From Desulfobacula sp. (GTDB lineage: Bacteria; Desulfobacterota; Desulfobacteria; Desulfobacterales; Desulfobacteraceae): 43,923 nucleotides of DNA. Under the pieces are notes generated by a model. It was not told the origin of the DNA, searched no databases, and was given only the letters and a program-made list of their open reading frames with translations. The position numbers and the translations under genes were made by a program. The stretch covers positions 1 through 43,923 of the forward strand of contig JAAUSZ010000010.1 in NCBI GenBank assembly GCA_012031875.1, in the 5' to 3' direction. Below, piece after piece: positions 17,045 to 26,093 of this stretch. Every line of letters starts with the position of its first letter. Positions within the stretch are counted from its first letter, which is position 1.

Positions 17045-18495
17045 ATGGTTGAAACCTCTGAACCATTAATGATATCTAATGGTATTTCATTTAGAACCGG
17101 AAATTCATATATAAGAATGGTGTATCAGAAAATTGAACATATCACGGCCGGCCGGTTCAAGGCCGGAAGGGACCGGACAGAGATATTCCAGGCCTATCTG
17201 GCCACCTGCCTCGGGGTTGCCTTGTATGACGGCGCCACAAAGACCGGGGGCCTGATTCATATTCTTTTGCCTGAACCGCCCGGTTATTCAGAAGCCGAAT
17301 TCCCTGAAAAATATGCTTCCACCGGGATCCCCCTTTTGATCGAAGAGCTTGTAAGGCTCGGCGCCCATCCGGAAAACCTGAGGGCTTCCATTGCCGGAGG
17401 CGCCCTGGTGGGCCCCGTAAGCCGCCAGGACGTGGGCCTTGACATCGGCGGGAGATCCGCCGACATTGCCGTCTCCCTTCTTGAAAACGCCGGAATCAAG
17501 GTCGTTAAATCCGAAACCGGGGGATTTTTTACCTGCACCCTTGAACTGAATATGGCCACGGGCGAAACCTCTATCCATCCGGCCTGGACCGAGGGCTGTA
17601 AATCGGAAAACGGATTTGCCCCGCCCACCATGACAGATATTTCCAAAACCATTGACGCCCTGAAGCCCATCCCCCAGGCTGCCTTGAAAATACTCAGGAT
17701 TTTCCGGTCTTCCCAATCCCATATCACGGATATTACAAAAGAATTGGTCAAGGACCAGGTGCTGTCCGGACAGGCTCTGAAGCTGTGCAATTCCGCATTT
17801 TTTCAGGGTCCCTGAAAATCGACACCCTCAAGGATGCCGTGTTGCTCCTGGGGGAAGAGGCCCTGGTCAAATCCGTCATCATGGCCGCAGTCCACAATTA
17901 TTACAGCCAGGCCGGGAGTTCCGGTTATTCCCTGTGCCGGGGCGGCCTTTTTTTCCATGCCGTGGGCGTGGCTGTGCTGGCTGAAAAAATCGCGGAAAAA
18001 ACAGGCCTCTGTCCGCCCGAATCGGCCTATACCGCGGGACTGCTCCACGACATCGGAAAAGTGATTCTGGATCAATATATTGCCGGCAGCGCGCCCCTGC
18101 TTTTCAGAAAACTGGCCCGGGAGACGGAAAGCCTCCTGAGTTCGGAAAAGCAGACCTTTGGAATTTCCCATTCCGAAACCGGGACCATCCTGGCCAAAAA
18201 ATGGAATTTTTCAGATAATATCACCGATGCCATCCAGTATCATCATGTTCCGGAAACGGCAAAAGGGAACAAAGCCCTTGTCTTTATCATCTACCTGGCA
18301 GACCTGATCCTGGAAAAATTCAACGCCGGTTTTGATCTTGAGAAAATGCAGACCCAAAGCCTTGAATCCGCCCTGGATCATCTGGGGCTGAAGATGCCGG
18401 ACCTTCCCTCCCTGGTGGATTTAATCCCCATCCACGCCGTTACCATGGATGACCCCTTCTTTTCACAAAAGGCTGCAAATGACGGACACCCATAA
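17045..18495 (+). CDS. CheD-type receptor deamidase fused to an HDOD domain (frameshifted)
   Basis: About 483 residues after adding one T to the six-T run at 17798-17803, which restores LKLCNSAFFSGSLKIDTLKD. Residues 25-185 match CheD: the catalytic Cys in ATCLGVALYD and His in GGLIHILLP lie 17 residues apart, as in known CheD enzymes. SIAGGALV and DVGLDIGGRSADIAVSLL follow. Residues 200-470 are an HDOD domain (PIPQAALKILRIF, YTAGLLHDIGKVILDQY, FGISHSETGTILAKKW, IQYHH). CheD deamidates chemoreceptor glutamines; HDOD domains act in c-di-GMP and stress signalling without proven catalysis. No other chemotaxis gene is nearby. Start is uncertain (17045 or 17117). selA overlaps its end by 17 bases. 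Confidence 0.82.
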
Positions 18496-19879
18496 AAACC
18501 TGCGGGCCCTGCCCGGAGTGGATCATCTTCTGGAACTGGCCAAACGGGATTCAAGGTTTTCAGCTATCCCCAGAAGCGTGGTTCTGGATTCCCTGAGGCA
18601 GGTCCTGGAGGGGATGAGAAAAGACATCCTGGCCGGAACCGGTCCTGTGATCACCGATACCCTCCTCCTGGAAAAAGCCCTTTCTCTTGCTGAAGAAAAA
18701 ATCAAACCCAGGCTGGTCGGGGTGATCAATGCAACAGGGGTGGTTCTTCACACCAACCTGGGCCGGGCCCTCCTGTGCGACGACGCCCTTTCCCATATCA
18801 CGGCCATTGCCAAAACCTATTCCAACCTTGAGCTGAACCTTAACACCGGCCAGCGGGGAATCCGTTATGAGGCCGTTGACGGGCTGATCTGCGAGTTGAC
18901 CGGGGCGGAAAGCGCCATTGTGGTCAACAACAATGCCGGGGCCGTTCTCCTGGCCCTGAACACCCTTGCAAGACGCCGGGAAGTGGTGGTCTCCAGGGGA
19001 GAGCTGGTGGAAATCGGCGGTTCTTTCCGGGTCCCGGATGTCATGGAAAAAAGCGGTTGTATCTTAAAGGAGGTCGGCACCACCAACCGGACCCACCTCC
19101 GGGATTATGAAACAGCCGTTGGTGAGAACACGGCCCTGTTTTTGAAAGTCCATACCAGCAATTATAAGATAGAAGGCTTCACCGCCAATGTGGCCTTGAA
19201 AGACCTGGTCGCGCTGGGTCAAAACAAAGGCATCCCCGTCATGGAAGACCTGGGCTCCGGCACCCTGGTTGATTTTTCAAAATACGGCCTTCCCCATGAA
19301 CCCACCGTCCGCGACGCGGTCCGCTCCGGGGCCCATGTGGTGACCTTCAGCGGGGACAAGCTTCTGGGCGGACCCCAGGCCGGCATCATTGTCGGAAAAA
19401 AAGCCGGCATTGATGAGATTCGCAAAAACCCCCTTACCAGGGCCCTGAGAATTGACAAGCTCACCCTGGCCGCGCTTGAATCCACCCTGGGCCTGTACAG
19501 GGATGAAGAAAAAGCCCTAAGGGAGATCCCCACCTTAAGGATGCTGACCCTGCCGTTTACCGAAATCCTGCAAAAGGCCGACACCCTGTTTCAGGCCATT
19601 CAGAAGGCCATCGGCCCCCTTGCGGACATTCAATTTTCCGATATGAATTCCAGGCCCGGCGGGGGCTCCTTCCCCGAACTGGACCTGCCCACGAGATGTG
19701 TCACCGTTCAGCCCTTGAACCTCACGGTCTCCAGGCTGGAAACCGCCATGCGCCTTTCCACGCCGGCCATCATCGGCCGGATCGAAGGAAACCGGTATAT
19801 CCTGGATCCGAGAACTATTCAGGAGGGCCAGGACACCATTATTGCATCAACCTTAGCCAGGATACTCAAGGAAAAATGA
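18479..19879 (+). CDS. selA: L-seryl-tRNA(Sec) selenium transferase
   Basis: 466 residues from the ATG at 18479, preceded by AAAAGG and overlapping the HDOD gene. It shows the N-terminal LRALPGVDHLL, then GVINATGVVLHTNLGRALL, and the PLP-lysine motif FSGDKLLGGPQAGIIVG near residue 290. PLP-dependent SelA turns Ser-tRNA(Sec) into Sec-tRNA(Sec) using selenophosphate. Its presence shows that this organism decodes UGA as selenocysteine, so in-frame TGA codons elsewhere in its genome need care. selB, selD and selC are not in the window, although selB often follows selA directly. The next gene starts in an ATGA overlap. Confidence 0.96.
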   Translation: MTDTHKNLRALPGVDHLLELAKRDSRFSAIPRSVVLDSLRQVLEGMRKDILAGTGPVITDTLLLEKALSLAEEKIKPRLVGVINATGVVLHTNLGRALLCDDALSHITAIAKTYSNLELNLNTGQRGIRYEAVDGLICELTGAESAIVVNNNAGAVLLALNTLARRREVVVSRGELVEIGGSFRVPDVMEKSGCILKEVGTTNRTHLRDYETAVGENTALFLKVHTSNYKIEGFTANVALKDLVALGQNKGIPVMEDLGSGTLVDFSKYGLPHEPTVRDAVRSGAHVVTFSGDKLLGGPQAGIIVGKKAGIDEIRKNPLTRALRIDKLTLAALESTLGLYRDEEKALREIPTLRMLTLPFTEILQKADTLFQAIQKAIGPLADIQFSDMNSRPGGGSFPELDLPTRCVTVQPLNLTVSRLETAMRLSTPAIIGRIEGNRYILDPRTIQEGQDTIIASTLARILKEK

Positions 19880-21099
19880 CCCCCAGATTTACTTCAAAAG
19901 AAATCCATTTTCTCAAAACCGATTCCGATGAGCTTACCATTCACCCGCCTGAAGTCTATTTTTCCGATCTTCTCCTGACGGATTCCCCGGGCATCAGGGC
20001 ATTTGAAAAAAGGCTGGAACAGGCCTCCATCCCCAATGAAAAATTTCTATGCGCCGTGGTTCAGATCTCGCAGGAGGACCCGGACCCGGCCGGGGAAACA
20101 GCCAAAGACGCTTTTGAAGCGGCTTTCAGCCTATTCCTGGATCATGACCGGGGCATCTGGGAAACCCTGGATGAAACCTCCTTTATCCTTGCTTTCTGGG
20201 ATTATGAGGATGAAAAAAAGGCTTCCAAAATTATTCTTTCGTTAAAAAACGCCTTATCCAAAGGGGTCCGGGCCCAGGTTCTGGTCGGCTCGGCAAGCTT
20301 CCCCTATCATGATTTCCCCAGGGCAAAAGCCGTTGCCAACGCGCTCAAGGCCATTGATCATGCGGCGTTTTTCGGGTCCGGGGCCCTGGTTCCCTTTGAC
20401 GGCACCTCGCTGAACATTTCCGGGGACAGGCTCTATCATTTAACCGAATATGCCCTGGCCGTTAAAGAATATGAGGAGGGCCTCCGGATCAAACCCCATG
20501 ATATCAACCTGATCAACAGCCTTGGGGTCTGCTTTGCCGTTTCCGGGGAACTTGACAAGGCCATGGAACAATTTGAAGCGGCCATGAAAATCAACCCGGA
20601 TGAAATCATGGTGGTATACAATATCGGACTTCTCCACCAGATCGACAACGACACGGACAAGGCCGTTGCCTATCTGAGAAAGGCCCATGCCGTCAACGGC
20701 GCGGTGTTTGAGGTGGAATTGGTGCTGGGCCATCTTCTCTTTAAAAAGGACCTGTTTCATCAGGCCCTGCCCCATCTTGAGGCCGCAACCCGGATCAATC
20801 CCAAATCCAGCCTGGCCTTCCGGATCAAAGGAGAAATCTTCCTTGCCCGGGATGAGCCGGAAAAAGCAGGCCCGGAATTTAATACCGCCATCAAATTGAA
20901 TCCTTCCGATGCCTTTTCCCTGTCCGGATATGCAAAAAGCCTGGAACTCCAGAATAAAAACCTGAACATCGCCCTGACCTTTGCAAAAAGCAGCATGGCC
21001 CTTGACCCTGACAATCCCTTATTCGGGGAGAGGCTCCGGACCCTCCGGGAAAAAATTGAAGGCATCCCGGCCGAGGAAAATATCAGTAAAACCGCTTAA
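19876..21099 (+). CDS. Degenerate GGDEF-like domain + tetratricopeptide repeat protein
   Basis: 407 residues from the ATG at 19876, coupled to selA by ATGA. Residues 40-185 have the pattern of a cyclase-like fold without a GGDEF motif: WETLDETSFILAFWDYED at the signature place, VLVGSASFPYHDFPRAKAVA, then NALKAIDHAAFFGSGALVPFD, as in the end of GGDEF domains. Residues 190-385 hold about five TPRs, for example AVKEYEEGLRIKPHDINL, AMEQFEAAMKINPDEI and ALPHLEAATRINPKSSLAF. No signal peptide or membrane helix. It should be a cytoplasmic scaffold. The GGDEF relationship is inference from pattern only. Its partners are unknown, and its link to SelA may be only transcriptional. Confidence 0.7.
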   Translation: MTPRFTSKEIHFLKTDSDELTIHPPEVYFSDLLLTDSPGIRAFEKRLEQASIPNEKFLCAVVQISQEDPDPAGETAKDAFEAAFSLFLDHDRGIWETLDETSFILAFWDYEDEKKASKIILSLKNALSKGVRAQVLVGSASFPYHDFPRAKAVANALKAIDHAAFFGSGALVPFDGTSLNISGDRLYHLTEYALAVKEYEEGLRIKPHDINLINSLGVCFAVSGELDKAMEQFEAAMKINPDEIMVVYNIGLLHQIDNDTDKAVAYLRKAHAVNGAVFEVELVLGHLLFKKDLFHQALPHLEAATRINPKSSLAFRIKGEIFLARDEPEKAGPEFNTAIKLNPSDAFSLSGYAKSLELQNKNLNIALTFAKSSMALDPDNPLFGERLRTLREKIEGIPAEENISKTA

Positions 21100-21113
21100 G
21101 TAAAGAAAACACC

Positions 21114-21683
21114 ATGAAAAATATTATCCGGCAATCGGTTGATGAAAGCATCGCCGTAAAAAAAGAATTTTTCAGCAGAAACATGGAAACCATAGAGTCC
21201 TGCGCCCTTGCCTTGACCGCCGCGTTTAAATCCGGAAAAAAACTCCTCTTGTTCGGCAACGGCGGCAGTGCGGCAGACTGCCAGCATATTGCCGCGGAAT
21301 TCATCAACCGGTTCCGGATGGAAAGACGGCCCTTGCCCGCGCTTGCCCTGACCACGGACACCTCCGTCATCACCAGCATCGGCAACGACTATTCCTATGA
21401 CGACATCTTTTTAAAACAGGTTCAGGCCCTGGGCAATTCGGGAGATGTGGCCCTGGGGATCTCAACTTCAGGCGATTCTCCCAATGTCGTCAAGGCCGCG
21501 GAAGAAGCAAAACGCCGCGGCCTTTTATTAATCGGCTTTTCAGGAAATAAGGGCCGGTTAAAGGAAATCAGCGATTATCCCTTTTGCGTGGATTCAGGTA
21601 TTACCGCCAGAATCCAGGAGGTTCATATCCTTCTGGCCCATATCCTGTGCGATCTTACGGAAAGGATGGTTTTCCATGGATGA
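21114..21683 (+). CDS. gmhA: Phosphoheptose isomerase (sedoheptulose 7-phosphate isomerase)
   Basis: 189 residues, the usual GmhA length. The SIS domain shows LLFGNGGSAADCQHIAAEF, TTDTSVITSIGNDYSYDDIF and GISTSGDSPNVVKA, with QEVHILLAHILCDLTE at the C-terminus; these hold the active-site Ser, Asp, Glu and His positions of the family. It converts sedoheptulose 7-phosphate to heptose 7-phosphate in the cytoplasm, the first step towards ADP-heptose for LPS inner core. This fits a Gram-negative cell. Its end overlaps the next gene by eight bases, suggesting translational coupling. Confidence 0.95.
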   Translation: MKNIIRQSVDESIAVKKEFFSRNMETIESCALALTAAFKSGKKLLLFGNGGSAADCQHIAAEFINRFRMERRPLPALALTTDTSVITSIGNDYSYDDIFLKQVQALGNSGDVALGISTSGDSPNVVKAAEEAKRRGLLLIGFSGNKGRLKEISDYPFCVDSGITARIQEVHILLAHILCDLTERMVFHG

Positions 21684-22614
21684 CGCCCTGCTGGACTACA
21701 GCCGCCTGAAAACCTATTCCATCAAGGACAGGCAGAGCAAGGTGGCTGGCCGGGACTTTTCCGCCCCCTGGACAAAGGGCGGCCGGTTTTCCGATTTTAT
21801 TTCAACCCTGCCGGCCATCCTTGCCGGCAATGATCTGCGCTCCGTCATTGATGCCGTCAGCCTTGCCGCCAGGACCCAAAAACAGATCTGTTTCGCCATG
21901 GGCGGCCATGTGGTCAAAACCGGCATGAGCCCCATCCTGATTGACCTGATGAAAAAGAACATCCTGACCCTGATCGCTATGAACGGGTCCGGCATTATCC
22001 ATGACCTTGAAACCGCCATGGTGGGCCAGACCTCTGAAGATGTGGCAAAAACTCTGGGGGACGGCAGTTTCGGCATGGCCAGGGAGACTTCGGCCTTTCT
22101 CAACCAGGCCATCCAAAACGCCAAACAAAAATCCACCGGGCTTGGAAAGGCCGTGGGAGAGCTGATTCTGAAAGAAAACCTGGATTTTAAACATCTGAGC
22201 CTGACCGCAACGGCCGCGGGCCTGGATATCCCGGCCACGGTACATGTAGCCCTGGGCACGGATATTATCCACATGCACCCGGATTTTGACGGCGCTGCCT
22301 GCGGAGGTGCTTCCCACTATGATTTCAAGCTTTTTGCATCCAGGATTGCCCGGCTTGAAAAAGGGGTGTTCATCAATGCCGGATCAGCCGTCATCCTGCC
22401 TGAAGTTTTTTTAAAAGCCGTGACCCTGGTCAGAAATTTAGGACATACCCTGGATGATTTCACCACCGTCAATCTTGATTTTATCCGCCATTACCGGCCC
22501 ATGACCAATGTGGTGAACCGCCCCACCCTCGGCAAAGGCAAGGGCTTCAGCCTGGTGGGCCACCACGAGATCCTGATTCCCCTCATTGCCGCCGGGGTGA
22601 TTGAATCTCTTTAA
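21676..22614 (+). CDS. Conserved protein resembling deoxyhypusine synthase, function unknown
   Basis: 312 residues, ATG at 21676 overlapping gmhA. Notable conserved-looking blocks: FAMGGHVVKTGMSPILIDLM, IAMNGSGIIHDLETAMVGQT, IIHMHPDFDGAACGGASHYD and GSAVILPEVFLKAV. The glycine-rich segments and the alternation of short strands resemble the NAD-binding fold of deoxyhypusine synthase (DHS), but I cannot confirm the catalytic lysine. Bacteria generally lack eIF5A, so a DHS-like enzyme would have another substrate. The coupling to gmhA hints at carbohydrate or envelope metabolism. Product name is tentative. Confidence 0.5.
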   Translation: MDDALLDYSRLKTYSIKDRQSKVAGRDFSAPWTKGGRFSDFISTLPAILAGNDLRSVIDAVSLAARTQKQICFAMGGHVVKTGMSPILIDLMKKNILTLIAMNGSGIIHDLETAMVGQTSEDVAKTLGDGSFGMARETSAFLNQAIQNAKQKSTGLGKAVGELILKENLDFKHLSLTATAAGLDIPATVHVALGTDIIHMHPDFDGAACGGASHYDFKLFASRIARLEKGVFINAGSAVILPEVFLKAVTLVRNLGHTLDDFTTVNLDFIRHYRPMTNVVNRPTLGKGKGFSLVGHHEILIPLIAAGVIESL

Positions 22615-22642
22615 AACCATCTTCCTTTTGCAGGAGGGACTC

Positions 22643-23302
22643 ATGATAGGCCCAAAATTCGGAACCGTTAAATCCTATTTTAAAAATAAGCCCATATTCC
22701 GGGAAGGGCAGCCGGGGACTGTGGGGTACCTTGTCAAAAAAGGCGAGGTGACCATCTACAAAATCATTGATGGTGAAAAAAAAATATTGAGCAAACTGGG
22801 GCCGGGCGAGGTGTTCGGAGAAATGGGAATACTGACTGAATCCCCGAGAACCGCTTTTGCAGAAGCCAGTGAATACTGCGACCTTGTCATCATCGACAAA
22901 GACACCCTGCTGGACATGCTCAAAAAAACCCCGAAACTGATTCAATCCATTACCCTGCTTCTGATGAAGCGGCTGGCCAGCACCCTTCAGATGCTGGATC
23001 ATCATGAGGAGGATTCCCCCGGCCCGGGAAAACTGCTTTCCCTTTGCAGCCTGCTGGATCTCATGGCCAAGGCGAATCCGGATATCAATTACCATTCCTT
23101 CAGCCAGAGGGCCATGGATATCGCCCAAATGAATCAGGCTGAAATTGACGGTTTGATCCAAGAGCTGATCCGGCTCAAGGTCATCGAAGTCACGGGTGAA
23201 TTTGAAAAAATCAAAACCTCCGGATGCACCATCAAAATCCCGGATACCCTTTCCTTGCAGAAAAAAATAAAAAGAATAAAGCAGGCGCTTCAATCTCATT
23301 GA
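22643..23302 (+). CDS. Cyclic nucleotide-binding domain regulator (CRP-like)
   Basis: 219 residues from the ATG at 22643, with a strong AGGAGGG six bases upstream. Residues 10-125 form a CNB beta-barrel: KPIFREGQPGTVGYLVKKGE, then LGPGEVFGEMGILTESPRTA, which has the phosphate-binding cassette shape. A connecting helix follows (LIQSITLLLMKRLASTLQML). The C-terminal part (about 160-215: FSQRAMDIAQMNQAEIDGLI, LIRLKVIEV) looks like a divergent winged helix, so DNA binding is likely but not certain. It ends the plus-strand row starting at 17045; a new promoter follows. Confidence 0.8.
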   Translation: MIGPKFGTVKSYFKNKPIFREGQPGTVGYLVKKGEVTIYKIIDGEKKILSKLGPGEVFGEMGILTESPRTAFAEASEYCDLVIIDKDTLLDMLKKTPKLIQSITLLLMKRLASTLQMLDHHEEDSPGPGKLLSLCSLLDLMAKANPDINYHSFSQRAMDIAQMNQAEIDGLIQELIRLKVIEVTGEFEKIKTSGCTIKIPDTLSLQKKIKRIKQALQSH

Positions 23303-23319
23303 GGATGGAAAATACGGAC

Positions 23320-23348
23320 TTGAAAATCCTCGCTTTTATCCTTATATT
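23320..23348 (+). promoter_or_regulatory. Sigma-70-type promoter for the fmdB-hemC-cobA/hemD-moaA operon
   Basis: TTGAAA (23320-23325) is followed, after exactly 17 bases, by TATATT (23343-23348); each hexamer matches the consensus at five of six positions. It lies 40 bases before the start of the fmdB-like gene. Confidence 0.7.
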
Positions 23349-23387
23349 GGTTTGTTTGTTTAACCGGTAAAATATGAGGTGCAAAAT

Positions 23388-23627
23388 ATGCCGATATATG
23401 AATATAAATGCAATGCCTGCGGGAAAAACTTTGAAACCCTTGTCATGGGAAAAAGCATCCCGGAATGCCCGTCCTGTGCCGGCAAGGACCTGTCGAGGCT
23501 GATGTCCGCCTGCGGGTTTGTTTCCAAATCCGCAGGACCTTCCGGAGAAACAACGGCAAAATCATCGGGTTCTTCAAGCTGCGGCAGTTGCTCCTCCTCA
23601 AGCTGCTCTTCCTGCGGGATGGGCTAA
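23388..23627 (+). CDS. FmdB-like zinc-ribbon protein
   Basis: 79 residues from the ATG at 23388, with GAGGT seven bases upstream. It starts MPIYEYKCNACGKNFE and has a second pair CPSC, giving the CxxC...CxxC zinc ribbon of the FmdB/Zn-ribbon family (residues 8-40). The tail is rich in Ser, Gly and Cys (CGSCSSSSCSSCGMG). The family takes its name from a putative regulator of formamidase, but its function is not established. It precedes hemC by six bases, so it is probably in the same transcript. Confidence 0.85.
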   Translation: MPIYEYKCNACGKNFETLVMGKSIPECPSCAGKDLSRLMSACGFVSKSAGPSGETTAKSSGSSSCGSCSSSSCSSCGMG

Positions 23628-23633
23628 GCCTTC

Positions 23634-24566
23634 ATGAAACAACATCTGATCATCGGCACCCGGGGAAGTCAACTGGCCCTGTGGCAGGCCCATTTTATCC
23701 AGTCGGAGATCCGGAGTCTTTTTCCTGACCTCAAGGTTGAATTGAATATCATCAAGACCACGGGGGACGCGATTACGGACCGGCCCCTGGCCCTTGTGGG
23801 CGGCAAGGGGCTCTTTGTCAAGGAAATCGAAAGCGCCCTGTTAAACCATGAAATCGACCTGGCCGTCCACAGCATGAAGGACATGCCGGGTGAACTTCCG
23901 GAAGGGCTTCGGATCGGGGCCGTGCCTGAGCGGGCCAACCCCTTTGATGTTCTGATTTCAAGGGACGGCGCCCTGCTGAAAAATTATAAAAAAGGGGCGA
24001 GAATAGGCACATCCAGTCTCAGGAGAGCCTCCCAACTGAAACATCTCCGCCCGGATATCCGGATCGAATCCATCCGGGGCAACCTGGATACCCGGATCAG
24101 GAAACTCAAATCCGGTGAATTTGACGCCATTGTCCTGGCCGCCGCCGGTCTTTTGCGCCTGGGACAGGAAAGGGAAATTACCGAATACCTGGATGAAACC
24201 CTCATGATTCCGGCCGTGGGGCAGGGGGCGCTCTGCATTGAAACCCGGAAAAATGACCCGGATATTGAAATAATTTCAGCCGGGCTGGATCATCATGATA
24301 CCCGGGTATGCGTGGAAGGGGAACGGGCCTTTTTGAGACGGATCGAAGGGTCCTGCCATATTCCGGTGGCCTGTTTCGGGAAAATGGTGCCCCAGGGGGT
24401 CCTCTTGACCGCGGTGGTGGCATCGGAAGACGGAAGAGAATTGATCAAAGAACAGGTTGTTTCCCCGGTGGACAAAGTCAAAGCCGGCGGCCGGGAGCTT
24501 GCGGACAGGGTCCTTGAAAAAGGCGGAAAAAAAATATTGGAGAGTTTGAATTCAAATGGCAATTAA
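23634..24566 (+). CDS. hemC: Hydroxymethylbilane synthase (porphobilinogen deaminase)
   Basis: 310 residues. It shows [13 protein letters not shown] at the N-terminus, [39 protein letters not shown], and the dipyrromethane-cofactor cysteine in [11 protein letters not shown] (near residue 240). It polymerises four porphobilinogens to hydroxymethylbilane. The gene overlaps the start of cobA-hemD by 11 bases, so uroporphyrinogen III synthesis is coded as a coupled unit. In sulfate reducers, heme is made through siroheme, which fits this gene grouping. Confidence 0.96.
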   Translation: MKQHLIIGTRGSQLALWQAHFIQSEIRSLFPDLKVELNIIKTTGDAITDRPLALVGGKGLFVKEIESALLNHEIDLAVHSMKDMPGELPEGLRIGAVPERANPFDVLISRDGALLKNYKKGARIGTSSLRRASQLKHLRPDIRIESIRGNLDTRIRKLKSGEFDAIVLAAAGLLRLGQEREITEYLDETLMIPAVGQGALCIETRKNDPDIEIISAGLDHHDTRVCVEGERAFLRRIEGSCHIPVACFGKMVPQGVLLTAVVASEDGRELIKEQVVSPVDKVKAGGRELADRVLEKGGKKILESLNSNGN

Positions 24567-26093
24567 GACCGGAAAAGTGTTTCTCATCGGCGCCGGCCCG
24601 GGAGACCCGGGTCTTTTGACCATTAAGGCCAAAGAATGTATTGAGGCTGCCGGTGTGGTGGTCTATGATTATCTCGCCTCCCCCCTACTGCTCAAATATG
24701 CGAAAAAAGAAGCAGAGATCATTTATGTGGGCAAAAAAGGGGGGGGACCATACCCTTACCCAGGACAAAATCAATCTTCTCCTCATTGAAAAGGCCAAAC
24801 AGGGCTTTGACGTGGCAAGGCTCAAGGGCGGGGACCCCTTTGTCTTCGGCCGCGGCGGGGAAGAAGCCCAGATGCTGCTCAGCCAGGGGGTTCCCTATGA
24901 GGTGATTCCCGGCGTGACCTCTGCCATTGCAGCCCCGGCCTATGCCGGGATTCCCGTGACCCACAGGGACCACACTTCTTTTGTGTCCTTTATCACGGGC
25001 CATGAAGATCCCACCAAAGAAGACACCAGCATGCAATGGGATGTCTATGCCAAGTCCAACGCCACCCTGGTGTTTCTGATGGGGGTGAAAAACCTTGAAA
25101 ATATTGTCAGCAACCTGGTCAAAAACGGAAAGCCTTCAGATACTCCGGTTGCCCTGGTCCGGTGGGGAACCACGCCGAAACAGCAGACCGTCACCGGCAC
25201 CCTTGACACCATTGTGGACCGGGTGCGGGAAGCCAGGCTCAAATCCCCTTCCATTATCATCATCGGCCATGTGGTGTCGTTAAGGGATGAACTGGCCTGG
25301 TTCGACAACCGGCCTCTTTTCGGGAAGCGGATTGTCATTACCCGGGCCCGGACCCAGGCCAGCGACCTTGTGGCAAAGCTGTCCAAGCTGGGGGCCTCCT
25401 GCATTGAAATCCCGACCATTGAAATTTCGGCACCCGAAGACATCGCCCCCCTGAAACAATCCATAGAGAGCTTGGGCCGGTATGACTGGGTTGTCTTTAC
25501 CAGCGTCAATGGCGTCCAATCCTTTTTTAACACCCTCTATGATATGGGAAAAGACGTGAGAGCCCTGGGCCATCTCAAATTTGCCTGTATCGGCCCCGTG
25601 ACCAAGGAGCGCCTGAAAGACCGCGGCATTGTCAGTGATATCCTGCCGGAAACCTATCGGGCGGAAAGCGTGATTGAGGCCTTCTCACATGTAGATATCA
25701 AAAATAAAAAGGTGCTGCTCCCCCGGGCAAGGGTGGCCAGGACCATCCTGCCGGAGGAACTGACAAAAATGGGGGCCTGGGTGGACGAGGTAACGGCCTA
25801 TGAAACACGGCTGAATGCAGAAGGCAGACAGGAGCTGATGGACCTTCTCGGGAACCATGAAATTGATGCCGTCACCTTCACCAGTTCTTCAACGGTTTCC
25901 AATTTCATGTCCTTCTTGATTCTGAAGATGAAAAAAATTATTGGCCGGCCTTGTCTTTGCCAGCATTGGCCCCATCACCTCGGATACGGCCCGGTCCCTC
26001 GGCATTGAGCCTGATATTGAGGCGGAAGAATTCACCATTCAAGGGCTTGTGGATGCATTGCTGAATCATTATAAAAGCCGGCAAGACAAATGA
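24556..26093 (+). CDS. cobA-hemD: Uroporphyrinogen-III C-methyltransferase / uroporphyrinogen-III synthase fusion (two frameshifts)
   Basis: About 511 residues when the eight-G run at 24739-24746 and the seven-A run at 25931-25937 are each shortened by one base. Residues 1-240 are the SAM-dependent methylase: [72 protein letters not shown]. Residues 250-511 are the HemD synthase: [26 protein letters not shown], and after the second correction [20 protein letters not shown]. The enzyme closes hydroxymethylbilane to uroporphyrinogen III and methylates it to precorrin-2, leading to siroheme, heme and cobamides. This fusion is well known in anaerobes. The stop overlaps moaA in ATGA. Confidence 0.93.

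Noticed and set aside
24556-26093. Programmed frameshifting in cobA-hemD or in the ribosomal genes
   Set aside because: Shift directions are mixed (extra and missing bases), none has a clear slippery heptamer with a downstream structure, and eleven cases in 44 kb argue for sequence error.
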